NCBI RefSeq assembly: GCF_000718985.1
Contig: NZ_JODL01000013.1
Location: 71,988-135,987, forward strand
Length of the DNA stretch: 64,000 bases
Direction: 5' to 3'
Source of the DNA: Streptomyces megasporus
Lineage (GTDB): Bacteria > Actinomycetota > Actinomycetes > Streptomycetales > Streptomycetaceae
The position numbers and the translations under genes are program-made. Below the pieces are notes generated by a model. It saw only the letters and a list, made by a program, of their open reading frames with translations, was not told the DNA's origin and did no database searches. The number at the start of each line of letters is the position of its first letter. The stretch's first letter is position 1. Below are positions 28,159 to 36,847 of the stretch, one piece after another.

Positions 28159-28406
28159 CCGTCCCGTGCGCACCGGCTCCGCGAATCCGCTTCCTGCCAT
28201 GGGCTCCGGTGCCGGCCCGGCCGGTTTCCTCGGTCGGCCTGACAGCGGAGTCGAATGGTCCGATGGGAGATCACCGCGAGGCGACGGGAAACGAAAAGGG
28301 CGAGGCGCCCTCTCGGCGCGTCCCACCCTGATCTCCGGCTCCTCCGGCTTCCCCGACGCGGTGTCGGCCGCCGGGGTCGGTCCGAGCCGGTCCGAGCCAG
28401 GCCGAG

Positions 28407-29711
28407 TCAGTCCGGGGCCCGGTACGCCGTCGCCTCCTCCAGAGCCCGCGGAGTCACGGTGCGCAGGAACGGAGCGACCACCAGGAGAGTGGCCACGGCG
28501 AACACGGCGAACGCCGTGCGCAGCCCGAACCACTCGGCGAGCACGCCCACCAGCCCGGCGCCCAGCGGCATCGCGCCCCAACTGAACAGGCGCGCGGCGG
28601 CGTTGTAGCGACCCATCAGTTCGGTCGCCACCATGCGCTGGCTGATGGTCCGGGAGTTCACCGTCCACAGCACGCCGCCCATGCCGCCCGCGAAGGCGCC
28701 CGCCGCCACCAGCCACAGGTCGGTGGTGAGCACCGGCGCGGCCATCATGGCGGCGGTGCCCAGCAGGTCGGCGAACATGGCCCAGCGCCGGCCGAGGAGC
28801 CGGTTGAGCGGGCTCACGGTGAGCGCGCCGACCAGACCGCCGGCTCCGAGGGCGCTGAGCAGCATGCCGTACTGCTGGGCGCTCAGCCCCATCAGGGAGG
28901 TCGCCACCAGGGGCATCAGGGCGAGCCAGGCGCCCCAGCAGGCGCACAGCACGGTCAGGGCGAGCGCCATCATCCGCAGCAGCCGCTGATGCCACAGGAA
29001 GCGCAGGCCCTCGGCGATCCGCTGGTTCACCGAACCGGTGGGCCGCTCTCCGGCGGCGCGCGGCGCGAACCGGCCGACCAGCAGGGCCAGCACCACCATG
29101 CCGATCACGTACGCCACGCCGGTGGCGCCCAGGGCGACACTCGCGCCCGCCGCCACCAGGAGCCCGCCGACGAAGGGGCCGCAGAACTCGTTGCACACCG
29201 TCTCGGCGCCGGCCACCCAGGCGTTGGCCCGCTCCAGTTTCGCCGGGGCGATCGCCGTGGGCACCAGGGCGGTCGCCGAGGTGAGGGCGACGACCTCGGC
29301 GATGCCCAGGGCGATGCCGCCCAGGTAGAGGGCGGAGAGGGTGGTCGTGCCGGTGACGGCGGTGCCGAGGAGCGCCGCGATGGCCGCCAGCCGGACGATG
29401 TTGGCGGCCCACAGCAGCCATCGGCGGTCGTAGCGGTCGACCAGCACGCCGACGTGGAGCGCCGTCAACAGCCACGGGAGCGTGAGGGCGAGTCCCACGG
29501 CCGAGACCAGGGCCGGGGACCGGGTGAGCTGGGTCGCCATCAGCGGCAGCGCCACCTTGGTGACACCGTCCGCCAGGTTGGTGAGGGAGGTGAACACCAC
29601 CAACACGGTGGTGTTCCGCGTGCTCACGGCGTCCAGCGGGTGGCCCTGCGAGGGAGTCGGCGGCGCCTTCGACGGGGGTCCGGAGGCCGGTTCGGCGGTG
29701 GTCTTCTCCAT
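28407..29711 (-). CDS. MFS transporter, MFS_3/enterobactin-exporter-like
   Basis: A 434-residue protein with about twelve membrane helices, start ATG 29711 with AGGGAG upstream. The first loop motif reads GVLVDRYDRRWLL, as in MFS_3 exporters such as EntS-type siderophore and macrolide efflux proteins. It should export a small molecule in exchange for protons. It is divergent from a CGNR zinc-finger regulator with TAACC-containing inverted repeats between them, an arrangement repeated at 48.1-50.3 kb. It ends about 1.2 kb from the cluster, so a role in exporting the cluster product is possible but unproven. Confidence 0.85.
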   Translation of the reverse strand: MEKTTAEPASGPPSKAPPTPSQGHPLDAVSTRNTTVLVVFTSLTNLADGVTKVALPLMATQLTRSPALVSAVGLALTLPWLLTALHVGVLVDRYDRRWLLWAANIVRLAAIAALLGTAVTGTTTLSALYLGGIALGIAEVVALTSATALVPTAIAPAKLERANAWVAGAETVCNEFCGPFVGGLLVAAGASVALGATGVAYVIGMVVLALLVGRFAPRAAGERPTGSVNQRIAEGLRFLWHQRLLRMMALALTVLCACWGAWLALMPLVATSLMGLSAQQYGMLLSALGAGGLVGALTVSPLNRLLGRRWAMFADLLGTAAMMAAPVLTTDLWLVAAGAFAGGMGGVLWTVNSRTISQRMVATELMGRYNAAARLFSWGAMPLGAGLVGVLAEWFGLRTAFAVFAVATLLVVAPFLRTVTPRALEEATAYRAPD

Positions 29712-29714
29712 TGC

Positions 29715-29743
29715 TTAACTCCCTAATCTGCTTAGGTGGTTAG
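29715..29743. promoter_or_regulatory. Imperfect inverted repeat at the MFS/CGNR divergent promoter
   Basis: TTAACTCCCTAA and TTAGGTGGTTAG (9 of 12 positions complementary) flank TCTGC in an AT-rich patch directly upstream of the exporter start. A second inverted structure, TAACC-CATTC-GGTG-GAATG-GCT-GGTTA (29783-29809), lies before the regulator gene. Both contain TAACC/GGTTA half-sites, likely operators for the CGNR protein. Confidence 0.5.
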
Positions 29744-29842
29744 CGTAGTGCGGAGTTACCGTTGACGCAGGAGGGAGGCTGCTAACCCATTCGGTGGAAT
29801 GGCTGGTTATCATCCGCCGACTGGCCGGAACGAGGAGGGTGC

Positions 29843-30415
29843 ATGACCGAACCACCTGCGGCGGTCGAGCTGATCATGGGCTTCACCAACACCGTCGACC
29901 TGGAGAGCGGACGGGACGAGTTGTCCACGCCCGCCGGACTCGCCCGCTGGCTGGTCGACGGAGGGCTCGTCGAGCGGTCACCCGACGTCACGGAAGCCGA
30001 TCTCCGGGCCTGTCTGGAGCTGCGGGCCGGCATGCGCGAGGCCCTGGACGACGGCGGCGCGCCCGCGTCGCCGCACCGGCTGGCGCTCGCCGACGCCGTG
30101 CTGGCCCGGCTGCCGGTCATGGTCACGCTGACCGCGGCCACCGCGCCACCGGACGGCGGCCGGCCGGCCGCCGTCCTCGTTCCGTCCCCCGACCTCACCG
30201 GCGTTTCCGCGGCCGTGGCGCAGTTGGCCGTCGCCTGGGCCGAGTTGGTGCTGACCGGACGGATACGGCGGTTGAAGCGGTGCGCGGAGCGGCGGTGCGG
30301 CGAGGTGTTCTGGGACACCTCCCGCAACCACAGCCGCCGCTGGTGCTCCATGCAGGTGTGCGGCAACCGGACCAAGGTCCGGCGGCACACCGCCCGCCGG
30401 GCCGGAGCCGGATGA
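29843..30415 (+). CDS. CGNR zinc-finger transcriptional regulator
   Basis: A 190-residue protein, start ATG 29843 with GAGGAGGG upstream. The N-terminal ABATE domain (to about 130) opens VELIMGFTNTVDLESGRDEL. The C-terminal zinc finger is LKRCAERRCGEVFWDTSRNHSRRWCSMQVCGNRTK, in which four Cys bind zinc and the CGNR tetrapeptide is intact. Such proteins are presumed DNA-binding regulators often paired with transporters. Here it is divergent from an MFS exporter. A second CGNR gene at 49678 has the same layout. Confidence 0.87.
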   Translation: MTEPPAAVELIMGFTNTVDLESGRDELSTPAGLARWLVDGGLVERSPDVTEADLRACLELRAGMREALDDGGAPASPHRLALADAVLARLPVMVTLTAATAPPDGGRPAAVLVPSPDLTGVSAAVAQLAVAWAELVLTGRIRRLKRCAERRCGEVFWDTSRNHSRRWCSMQVCGNRTKVRRHTARRAGAG

Positions 30416-30569
30416 GCCCGCCGAGCCCGCCGTGACCGGCAGCGGACCGACCGCGAGCCCGGCCAGGCGACGGGCGTGGTGGTCCCGCGGCATCCCGTAG
30501 TGGTCGGCGGCCAGGACCGGCGCCGGGGTGTCGACGGGCTCCGCCTCCCGGCACCCGGCCATGGCTGGG

Positions 30570-30600
30570 TGGTGCCCTCGACGGGATTCGAACCCGCCCA
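30570..30600 (-). tRNA. Isolated 3' fragment of a tRNA gene (T arm, acceptor strand, CCA)
   Basis: Read on the minus strand, this is a T stem and loop (GCGGG-TTCGAAT-CCCGT) followed by CGAGGGCA and CCA. The matching 5' acceptor strand (GCCCTCG), D arm and a clear anticodon arm are not found upstream on that strand, so this is only the last third of a tRNA. Such 3' tails are commonly left as att sites by integrases of islands and conjugative elements. It lies 263 bases before the first cluster gene. The source tRNA cannot be named. Confidence 0.7.
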
Positions 30601-30862
30601 CACGGCTCCGGGGACCGGGGCGACGCGCGGTTTTCCGCAGGTGAGCGCCGCATGTGACGGTACGTCAGGCGTGGCATCGAGGGAATGGCTCGGGATGGCG
30701 AAAGCCGGCCGGTCGCCGTCGGCGATGCCGGCCGGTCATGGTGGTGCGCGGCGGCGTACCTGTTCGCACTTCGATCAATAGGGCTAATCAACGGGTCCTG
30801 GGGCGGCGGCTGTTACCTCCGTATCGTTTTTGAAGGTAATCGATATGGAGGAGGACCTTCAG
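30601..30862. other. Upstream region of the aromatic-unit operon
   Basis: This non-coding stretch between the tRNA fragment and the salicylate synthase drops in GC from about 30770, with a run ATCGTTTTTGAAGGTAATCGAT (too AT-rich for this genome) near 30822-30845 that suits a promoter or operator. ATCG and CGAT at its ends form short inverted arms. No complete -35/-10 pair can be called confidently. Confidence 0.35.
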
Positions 30863-32209
30863 ATGAGCACCACTGCCTCGCGCCACTACTTCGAGACCCG
30901 GCTCCGGCTCACCGAGGACCCGCTGCTGCTCGCCGCCCGCCTCGCGGATTCCGGGCTGCACGAGTCGTACGTCGTTTACGAGAACGGCGGCAGTTGGTCC
31001 TACGCCGGCGGTGTGCGTGCCGAGCTGACGCTGGACCGCACGGGTGCCCGGCTGACCCAGGAGGGTGTCCCGGATGCCTTCCGGCCCTGGGGCGACCGGC
31101 CGCTGCGTCTGGTGTCCGAGCTGCTCGACACCGTCGCCGTGCCGTACTGGCGGGCCTACGGCTGGGCCGCCTTCGAGCTGTCGTACGCCAAGGACGGCGA
31201 CCTGGAAGGCGTTGGCGACGGCCGGCTGATGCACCTCGTCGTGCCGCGCGCCGAGGTCCGCTTCGAGGCCGGGCACGCCCTGCTGCGCGCCGCGGACCAG
31301 GCCACCCTCGACGCTCTCCTCGACACCGTCACCAGCACCTCTCCCGTCGTCGGCGGGCAGCCCCGGCCGCTGGACGTGCACGCCACCGGCGGCACCCAGT
31401 ACCGCGAGGCGGTGCGGCTCGCCGTCGACGAGATCAACGCCGGCGAACTGCACAAGGTGATCCTTTCCCGGGTCGTGGAGGTCGATGGCGACATCGACCT
31501 GACCAGCACCTACGTCGCCGGCCGCCGCGGCAACAACCCGGCCCGCTCCTTCATGCTCAACCTGGGTGGCACCGAGGCCATCGGCTTCAGTCCGGAGATC
31601 GTCGTCCAGGTCTCCGAGGACGGCAAGGTCGTCAGCCAGCCGCTGGCCGGCACCCGCGCCCTCACCGGCGACCTGCTCACCGACGAGGGCCTGCGCGCGG
31701 ACCTGTTCGGTTCTCCGAAGGAGGTCTACGAGCACGCCATCTCCGTCAAGGTCGGCGCCGACGAGCTGGTCGACGTCTGCGTCGAAGGCTCGGTCGAGGT
31801 CCCGGAGTTCATGGCGATCCGCGAGCGCGGCAGCGTCCAGCACCTCGCCTCCCGCGTCGCCGGACAGCTCGCCCCCGGCCGGGAGGCCTGGGAGGCCTTC
31901 GGCGCGGTCTTCCCCGCCGTCACCGCGTCCGGGGTGCCGAAGTCGGCCGCGTACGCCTCCATACGCCGGCACGAGCAGGAGTCTCGCGGCCTCTACAGCG
32001 GCGCGGTCCTCACCGTCGACCACTCGGGCGCGATGGACGCGGCCCTGGTGCTGCGCAGCGCGTACCGCAAGGACGGGCGCACCTGGCTGCGGGCAGGCGC
32101 CGGCATCGTCGAACACTCCACGCCCGAGCGCGAGTTCGAGGAGACCTGCGAGAAGCTCGACAGCGTCGCCCGGTACCTCGTCCCGGCCGGTGCGGGCGGT
32201 ATGCGATGA
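30863..32209 (+). CDS. Salicylate synthase (MbtI/Irp9 type)
   Basis: A 448-residue chorismate-utilising enzyme. ATG 30863 was chosen because GGAGGAGG lies seven bases upstream; an in-frame start further left lacks one. The catalytic half matches MbtI-type enzymes: LHKVILSRVV with the general-base Lys, GFSPEIVVQV, PLAGTRALTG, KEVYEHAISVKVG (metal-binding Glu), YSGAVLTVD and LRAGAGIVEHS with PEREFEET. These convert chorismate to isochorismate and then eliminate pyruvate to give salicylate. It heads the operon and overlaps the next gene by four bases. The downstream salicyl-AMP ligase and aryl carrier protein support salicylate rather than free isochorismate as product. Confidence 0.9.
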   Translation: MSTTASRHYFETRLRLTEDPLLLAARLADSGLHESYVVYENGGSWSYAGGVRAELTLDRTGARLTQEGVPDAFRPWGDRPLRLVSELLDTVAVPYWRAYGWAAFELSYAKDGDLEGVGDGRLMHLVVPRAEVRFEAGHALLRAADQATLDALLDTVTSTSPVVGGQPRPLDVHATGGTQYREAVRLAVDEINAGELHKVILSRVVEVDGDIDLTSTYVAGRRGNNPARSFMLNLGGTEAIGFSPEIVVQVSEDGKVVSQPLAGTRALTGDLLTDEGLRADLFGSPKEVYEHAISVKVGADELVDVCVEGSVEVPEFMAIRERGSVQHLASRVAGQLAPGREAWEAFGAVFPAVTASGVPKSAAYASIRRHEQESRGLYSGAVLTVDHSGAMDAALVLRSAYRKDGRTWLRAGAGIVEHSTPEREFEETCEKLDSVARYLVPAGAGGMR

Positions 32210-33276
32210 GAGTGGCCACCGGACTCCACCTCGCCGGCATCGGTAGTTGGCTGCCCGGGGAGACGACCACCGCGGACGCCGTGGCCCACGGCTGGTACGA
32301 GGACGCCGACCGTACCGCGTCCGGGATGCTCGCCGTACGGGTGGCCGGGGACCTCCCCGCCCCCGAGATGGCGGTACGGGCGGCGAGAACGGCCCTGCGC
32401 CGGGCGGGCCGCACCGGACTCGCGCCCGACGACTACGGCGCGCTGCTGCACTGCGCGACCTACCACCAGGGGCCCGATGGCTGGTCCGCGCCGCACTACG
32501 TCCTGCACCGCACCCTGGACCGCCCGATCGGAGCCGCCCAGGTGGGCCCCGGCTGCCTCGCCATGCTGACGGCCCTGGAGATGGCCGCCCACCGGCTCAC
32601 CACCGACGACGGCCAGGACGCCGTCCTGCTCACCGCGGCCGACAACTTCTCCGCGCCCCTCGTGGACCGCTGGAATTCCTCCAAGCTGTTCCTCCTCGCC
32701 GACGGCGGCGCGGCCGTTGTGCTGTCGCGGCGGAACGGCTTCGCCCGGCTGCTGTCGGTCGGATCGGTCTCCGCCCCGTCGATGGAGGAACTGCACCGCG
32801 GCGGCGAGGAACTCTTCCCGCCCGGCGTCACCGTCGGCCGGTCGCTCGACTTCGAGGAGCGCAGCGACCACTGGCGCCGGCAGTGGGCCGAGGGAGCGGC
32901 GCCGCCGAAGGTCCACCTCGGCGACGTGGTCGCCGAGGCCGTCGACCGCGCCCTCGAGGAGGCGGACACGGACCTGGAGAAGGTGACGCGGATCTGCCAC
33001 ACCGGATACTCCGACGGCGCCTTGCACACCATCTACCTCGATCCGCTGGACATCGAGGTCACCGACGGAACCTGGGAGTTCACCCGCCGCATCGGTCACG
33101 TCGGCGCCGCGGACCCCTTCATCGGCCTCGAACACCTGTGGACGCGCGGCGAGGTCGTCCCCGGGGACCGTGTGCTGCTGCTCGCGGCGGGCCCCGGTAT
33201 GGAGGTCGCCTGCGCGGTCGTGGAGATCACCGCGCCCTACTCGCCCCGCACCGCACGACAGGAGGAAGACCTGTGA
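32206..33276 (+). CDS. KASIII-like acyltransferase (CerJ/BomK-like) with intact Cys-His-Asp
   Basis: A 356-residue thiolase-fold protein that starts in an ATGA overlap. The nucleophile is in QVGPGCLAMLTALE, the His in RICHTGYSDG and the Asp in RIGHVGAADPF; Cys-His-Asp is the triad of KASIII homologues that form esters or amides instead of C-C bonds. In the benzoxazole clusters I recall (A33853, caboxamycin), a KASIII-like protein joins the activated aryl acid to 3-hydroxyanthranilate. Here it would take salicyl from the aryl carrier protein. A second, degenerate copy sits at 40365; the two may pair. The function is inferred from context. Confidence 0.82.
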   Translation: MRVATGLHLAGIGSWLPGETTTADAVAHGWYEDADRTASGMLAVRVAGDLPAPEMAVRAARTALRRAGRTGLAPDDYGALLHCATYHQGPDGWSAPHYVLHRTLDRPIGAAQVGPGCLAMLTALEMAAHRLTTDDGQDAVLLTAADNFSAPLVDRWNSSKLFLLADGGAAVVLSRRNGFARLLSVGSVSAPSMEELHRGGEELFPPGVTVGRSLDFEERSDHWRRQWAEGAAPPKVHLGDVVAEAVDRALEEADTDLEKVTRICHTGYSDGALHTIYLDPLDIEVTDGTWEFTRRIGHVGAADPFIGLEHLWTRGEVVPGDRVLLLAAGPGMEVACAVVEITAPYSPRTARQEEDL

Positions 33277-35006
33277 TGCTCGAAGGATGCACCCCCTGGC
33301 CGGCTGCGACGGCCGAGCGGTACCGCCGTGAGGGGCTGTGGAACGGCACGGACCTGGGGTCGCTGCCGCGCGCCTGGGCCGAGGCGTACGGCAATGCCAC
33401 CGCGCTCGTCGCGGGCGACCGCCGGATCGGCTACACCGAACTGGCCGACCGCGTGGACCGCACGGCCGCCGGGTTCGTCCGCCGGGGAGTGGCGCCGGGG
33501 GACCGGATCGTCCTCCAGTTGCCCAACGTCCCCGCATTCGTGGAGGTGGCGTTCGCGCTGTTCCGGGTCGGCGCGAAGCCGGTTTTCTCACTCCCCTCGC
33601 ACCGGGCGAACGAGATCCGGCATCTGTGTGAACTGTCCGGGGCCTCCGGTTACGTGGTCCCCGGCGTCTTCCGGGGCTTCGACCACACCGCGCTCGCCCT
33701 GGAAATGGCGGCCGAACTGCCCGCCCTGCGTCACGTCTACGCTCAGGGGGCGGCCGGCTCGCCCGAGGTGGTGCCGCTGGAGTCGGTCGACGCCGATCCC
33801 GCCGAGCTGCCCGTCAACGACCCCTCCGACGTGGCCTTCTTCCTGCTCTCCGGCGGGACGACCGCGCTGCCCAAGCTGATTCCGCGTACCCACGACGACT
33901 ACGCCTACCAGATTCGCACGGTCACCACCCTCGCCGGGCTGACCACCGACGACGTCTATCTGGCCGCACTGCCCGTGGAGTTCAACTTCACCTGGGGCTG
34001 CCCCGGAGTGATCGGCACGCTGTCGGCCGGCGGCACCGTCGTCCTCGCCCAGGACCCCACCGCCGACGACTGCTTCCGGCTGATCGAGCGCGAGCGCGTC
34101 ACCCTGACCTCTGTGGTGCCCACCGTGGCCAGGCTCTGGCTGGAAGAGCGGGAGTGGTCCGACGCGGACCTGTCCAGCCTCAAGGTCCTCCAGATCGGCG
34201 GGGCCCGACTCGAACCGGAGCTGGCCGCACGGGTCACGCCCGAGCTCGGCTGCCGGCTCCAGCAGGTGTTCGGCATGGCGGAGGGGCTTTTGACGATGTC
34301 CCGTCCCGACGACGACGTCGAGTCCCTCCTGCACACCCAGGGGCGGCCGGTGTCGCCGGCCGACGAGGTGAAGATCGTCGACGAGCGCGGGGCGGAGGTG
34401 CCGACCGGAGTCACCGGAGAGCTGCTCACCCGGGGCCCGTACACCCTGCGGGGCTACTACCGGGCTCCCGAGCACAATGCCAGAGCGTTCACCGAGGACG
34501 GCTTCTACCGCACCGGTGACCTGGCCGCCCTCACTCCGGAGGGACGGCTGATCATCCGGGGACGGCTCAAGGACGTCATCATCCGCGGCGGGGACAAGGT
34601 AGCGGCGGGCGAGGTGGAGACCCACCTGCTGAGCTGCCCGGAAGTCGTAGCGGCGGCCGTGGTGCCGGTGCCGGACGAATTCCTCGGCGAACGGATCTAC
34701 GCCTTCCTCGTCGCCCGGCCGGACCACGAGGACGCTCGGAGCGAGGGCGACGGCGAGGCCGGACCGCCGGCCCTGGCCGAACTCAAGGCCGCGCTGCACG
34801 CGCGCGGGCTCGCCGACTACAAGCTGCCGGACCGCGCCGAGTTCGTACCGGACCTGCCGCTGACACCCCTCGGAAAGATCGACAAGAAGGTGCTAGCGGC
34901 GGCTGCCGCGGACCCCGCCCTGCCGCGCCGCTGGACGCCCGCCCCCACCGCGTCCGAGACCCCGGCCGTTCCTCTCCCCTCCGTCTCCCGCACACAGAAA
35001 GGGTGA
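33276..35006 (+). CDS. Salicyl/2,3-dihydroxybenzoyl-AMP ligase (DhbE/YbtE type)
   Basis: A 576-residue ANL enzyme. The N-terminus MLEGCTPWPAATAERYRREG is diagnostic for aryl acid-AMP ligases. The ATP loop is LLSGGTTALPKLIPRTHDDY and the hinge region is TGDLAALTPEGRLIIRGRLKD; the catalytic Lys lies in LTPLGKIDKKVL. It should activate salicylate as the adenylate and load the next-door carrier protein. ATG 33276 shares one base with the preceding stop; a GTG at 33273 is an alternative. The insertion of acidic residues before the C-terminal subdomain (EDARSEGDGEAG) is unusual but outside the active site. Confidence 0.9.
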   Translation: MLEGCTPWPAATAERYRREGLWNGTDLGSLPRAWAEAYGNATALVAGDRRIGYTELADRVDRTAAGFVRRGVAPGDRIVLQLPNVPAFVEVAFALFRVGAKPVFSLPSHRANEIRHLCELSGASGYVVPGVFRGFDHTALALEMAAELPALRHVYAQGAAGSPEVVPLESVDADPAELPVNDPSDVAFFLLSGGTTALPKLIPRTHDDYAYQIRTVTTLAGLTTDDVYLAALPVEFNFTWGCPGVIGTLSAGGTVVLAQDPTADDCFRLIERERVTLTSVVPTVARLWLEEREWSDADLSSLKVLQIGGARLEPELAARVTPELGCRLQQVFGMAEGLLTMSRPDDDVESLLHTQGRPVSPADEVKIVDERGAEVPTGVTGELLTRGPYTLRGYYRAPEHNARAFTEDGFYRTGDLAALTPEGRLIIRGRLKDVIIRGGDKVAAGEVETHLLSCPEVVAAAVVPVPDEFLGERIYAFLVARPDHEDARSEGDGEAGPPALAELKAALHARGLADYKLPDRAEFVPDLPLTPLGKIDKKVLAAAAADPALPRRWTPAPTASETPAVPLPSVSRTQKG

Positions 35007-35012
35007 ACCGCC

Positions 35013-35303
35013 ATGGCCGGCACACGCGCCGCACGTACCGTACCGCGCACCTCACCGCTCTCCGCCGACGAACTCCGCCAGGAAATCGCCGACGTGCTCG
35101 GTGTACAGGCCGACACGATCCCCGGTGACGCCCACCTCGTCCACCTCGGACTCGGTTCCCTGGAGATGATGCGCCTCGCCACCCGCTGGCGCAGGCAGGG
35201 ACTGCCCGCCGTGTTCGCCGAACTCGCCGGCGCTCCCACTCTCGACGACTGGCACCGCCACCTCACCGACGCCTGGAACGCCCGGACCGGGGAGGTGGCG
35301 TGA
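35013..35303 (+). CDS. Aryl carrier protein
   Basis: A 96-residue free-standing carrier protein. The phosphopantetheine-attachment Ser is in HLVHLGLGSLEMMRLATRWR, which matches aryl carrier proteins (GLDS/GLGS) more than fatty-acid ACPs. It lies six bases after the AMP ligase and overlaps the amidohydrolase by one base. It should carry the salicyl thioester between the ligase and the KASIII-like acyltransferase. Confidence 0.88.
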   Translation: MAGTRAARTVPRTSPLSADELRQEIADVLGVQADTIPGDAHLVHLGLGSLEMMRLATRWRRQGLPAVFAELAGAPTLDDWHRHLTDAWNARTGEVA

Positions 35304-36847
35304 TGAGCGCCCTGTTGGTCAGGGGCGGCTGTCTCTACCCCGCGGACGCCACCGACCGCGTCGTCCCCGACGGCGCCGTCCTCGCGGAGGACGGCGTGGT
35401 GATTCGCGTCGGCACGACCGCGGAGGTCGAGGCCGCGATCCGGCCCGGACAGCGCGCCGGGCTGCGGACGATCGACGCCCGAGGTCGGATGATCCTGCCC
35501 GGCTTCGTCAACCCGCACTGGCACGAGATGTTCGCCATGCGCTTCCCCTTCAAGGGCGCGCTGCGCCACGCCTCCGACCGCGACGACAAGCCGGTGTTCA
35601 TGGCGCTGGGCGGCGACGTTCCGCAGATCTCCGTCACCTTCGACGCCTTCCACGGTCAGGTGGACCGCCTCACGCCCGACGAGGCGCTCGCCATCGCCCG
35701 CTACTCGATGTGGACCCAGTTGCGCTCCGGCGTCACCGCCCTTGGCGACGTCGGATCCCTCAACAAGCCGGAGGCGCTCGCACACGCCGCCCGCGATCTC
35801 GGGATGCGCCTCACCGTGAGCACCTGGGCATCGGACGCGGTGTGCGCCCCCGGGGACAGCCGGTTCCGCCGCACTCGCGACGCAGACGGCGAACTCCAGC
35901 GCATCGAGAAGCTCCTGACCGACTGCGCGGCTGACCCCGACGGTCTCGTCCGGGCCTGGCCCACCGCCGTCTACGGCACCAACATGACCGACGAACTCGG
36001 TTTTGGGCTTGCGGAGTTGGCACACCGTTTCGACGTACCGTTCGCCACGCACGTCGGCGCGCTGCGCAACGAGGCCGAGGTGATGCTCGCGTACCACGGC
36101 TCCACCCCGGTGCGCCGGTTCGCCGACCTCGGGCTGCTCTCCGAGCGCTTCATGGCGGTGCACTGCGCGTTCGCCGACGCCGACGAGCGGGCCCTGCTGA
36201 TCGACGCGGGCGCGCACCTGAACCACTCGCCGGCCAAGTACGGCCCGGCGGGGGAGGCGTCCCTCACCGAGACCCGGCTGTTCCCCGAGTTCCGGCGGGC
36301 CGGACTCGACGTCTCGCTGTCCACCGACGGCGCCGCCCTGCCGCTCGGCGGAATGGCGGAGGCCATGCGCGCCGCGTGGCAGGTCTACAACGAGATGTAC
36401 GCCGACCCCACCGAGGTGCTGCCCACCGACGCGCTGGCGATGGCGACCCGGCTGCCCGCCCGTGGACTCGACCAGAGCGACCGGATCGGCAGCCTCGAAC
36501 CGGGCAAACAGGCCGACCTGCTGCTGGTCAAGGCCGACGACTGGCGCTACCTGCTCAACCCCCGCCCGCTGGAGGGCTTTCTCTCCCTGGGCGGCTCCAT
36601 GGACGTGGACACCGTGGTCGTCGCCGGCCGGGTCCTGGTCGAGGGCGGCCGGTCCACCGGCCCGGACGAGGAGGCACTGGAGGCCGACTACCTGGAAGCG
36701 CTGAGTTCCTTCACCGTGCGCTGCCTCGGTGTGGACGCCGACACCGTCGCCGCCCGGCTGCGGCGGCGCACCGAGACGCTCGCGGACCCACGGCCGGCCC
36801 GGACGGGCATGGCACCTCTCCCCACCGGCCGGAAGGAACGGCGATGA
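35303..36847 (+). CDS. Amidohydrolase-superfamily enzyme, probable benzoxazole-forming cyclase
   Basis: A 514-residue metal-dependent enzyme; ATG 35303 has GGAGG seven bases upstream. Metal ligands are visible: HxH in GFVNPHWHEM, a His in VPFATHVGALRNEAE, another in MAVHCAFAD, and the Asp in LSTDGAALPLGG. The C-terminal small domain carries GSLEPGKQADLLLV. The overall type is that of atrazine chlorohydrolase/guanine deaminase, which includes the amidohydrolases of the nataxazole and A33853 clusters that close the oxazole ring from an ester- or amide-linked aryl acid and 3-hydroxyanthranilate. Ring closure is dehydrative, the reverse sense of hydrolysis. In this operon that role is the best explanation. 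Confidence 0.82.
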   Translation: MSALLVRGGCLYPADATDRVVPDGAVLAEDGVVIRVGTTAEVEAAIRPGQRAGLRTIDARGRMILPGFVNPHWHEMFAMRFPFKGALRHASDRDDKPVFMALGGDVPQISVTFDAFHGQVDRLTPDEALAIARYSMWTQLRSGVTALGDVGSLNKPEALAHAARDLGMRLTVSTWASDAVCAPGDSRFRRTRDADGELQRIEKLLTDCAADPDGLVRAWPTAVYGTNMTDELGFGLAELAHRFDVPFATHVGALRNEAEVMLAYHGSTPVRRFADLGLLSERFMAVHCAFADADERALLIDAGAHLNHSPAKYGPAGEASLTETRLFPEFRRAGLDVSLSTDGAALPLGGMAEAMRAAWQVYNEMYADPTEVLPTDALAMATRLPARGLDQSDRIGSLEPGKQADLLLVKADDWRYLLNPRPLEGFLSLGGSMDVDTVVVAGRVLVEGGRSTGPDEEALEADYLEALSSFTVRCLGVDADTVAARLRRRTETLADPRPARTGMAPLPTGRKERR

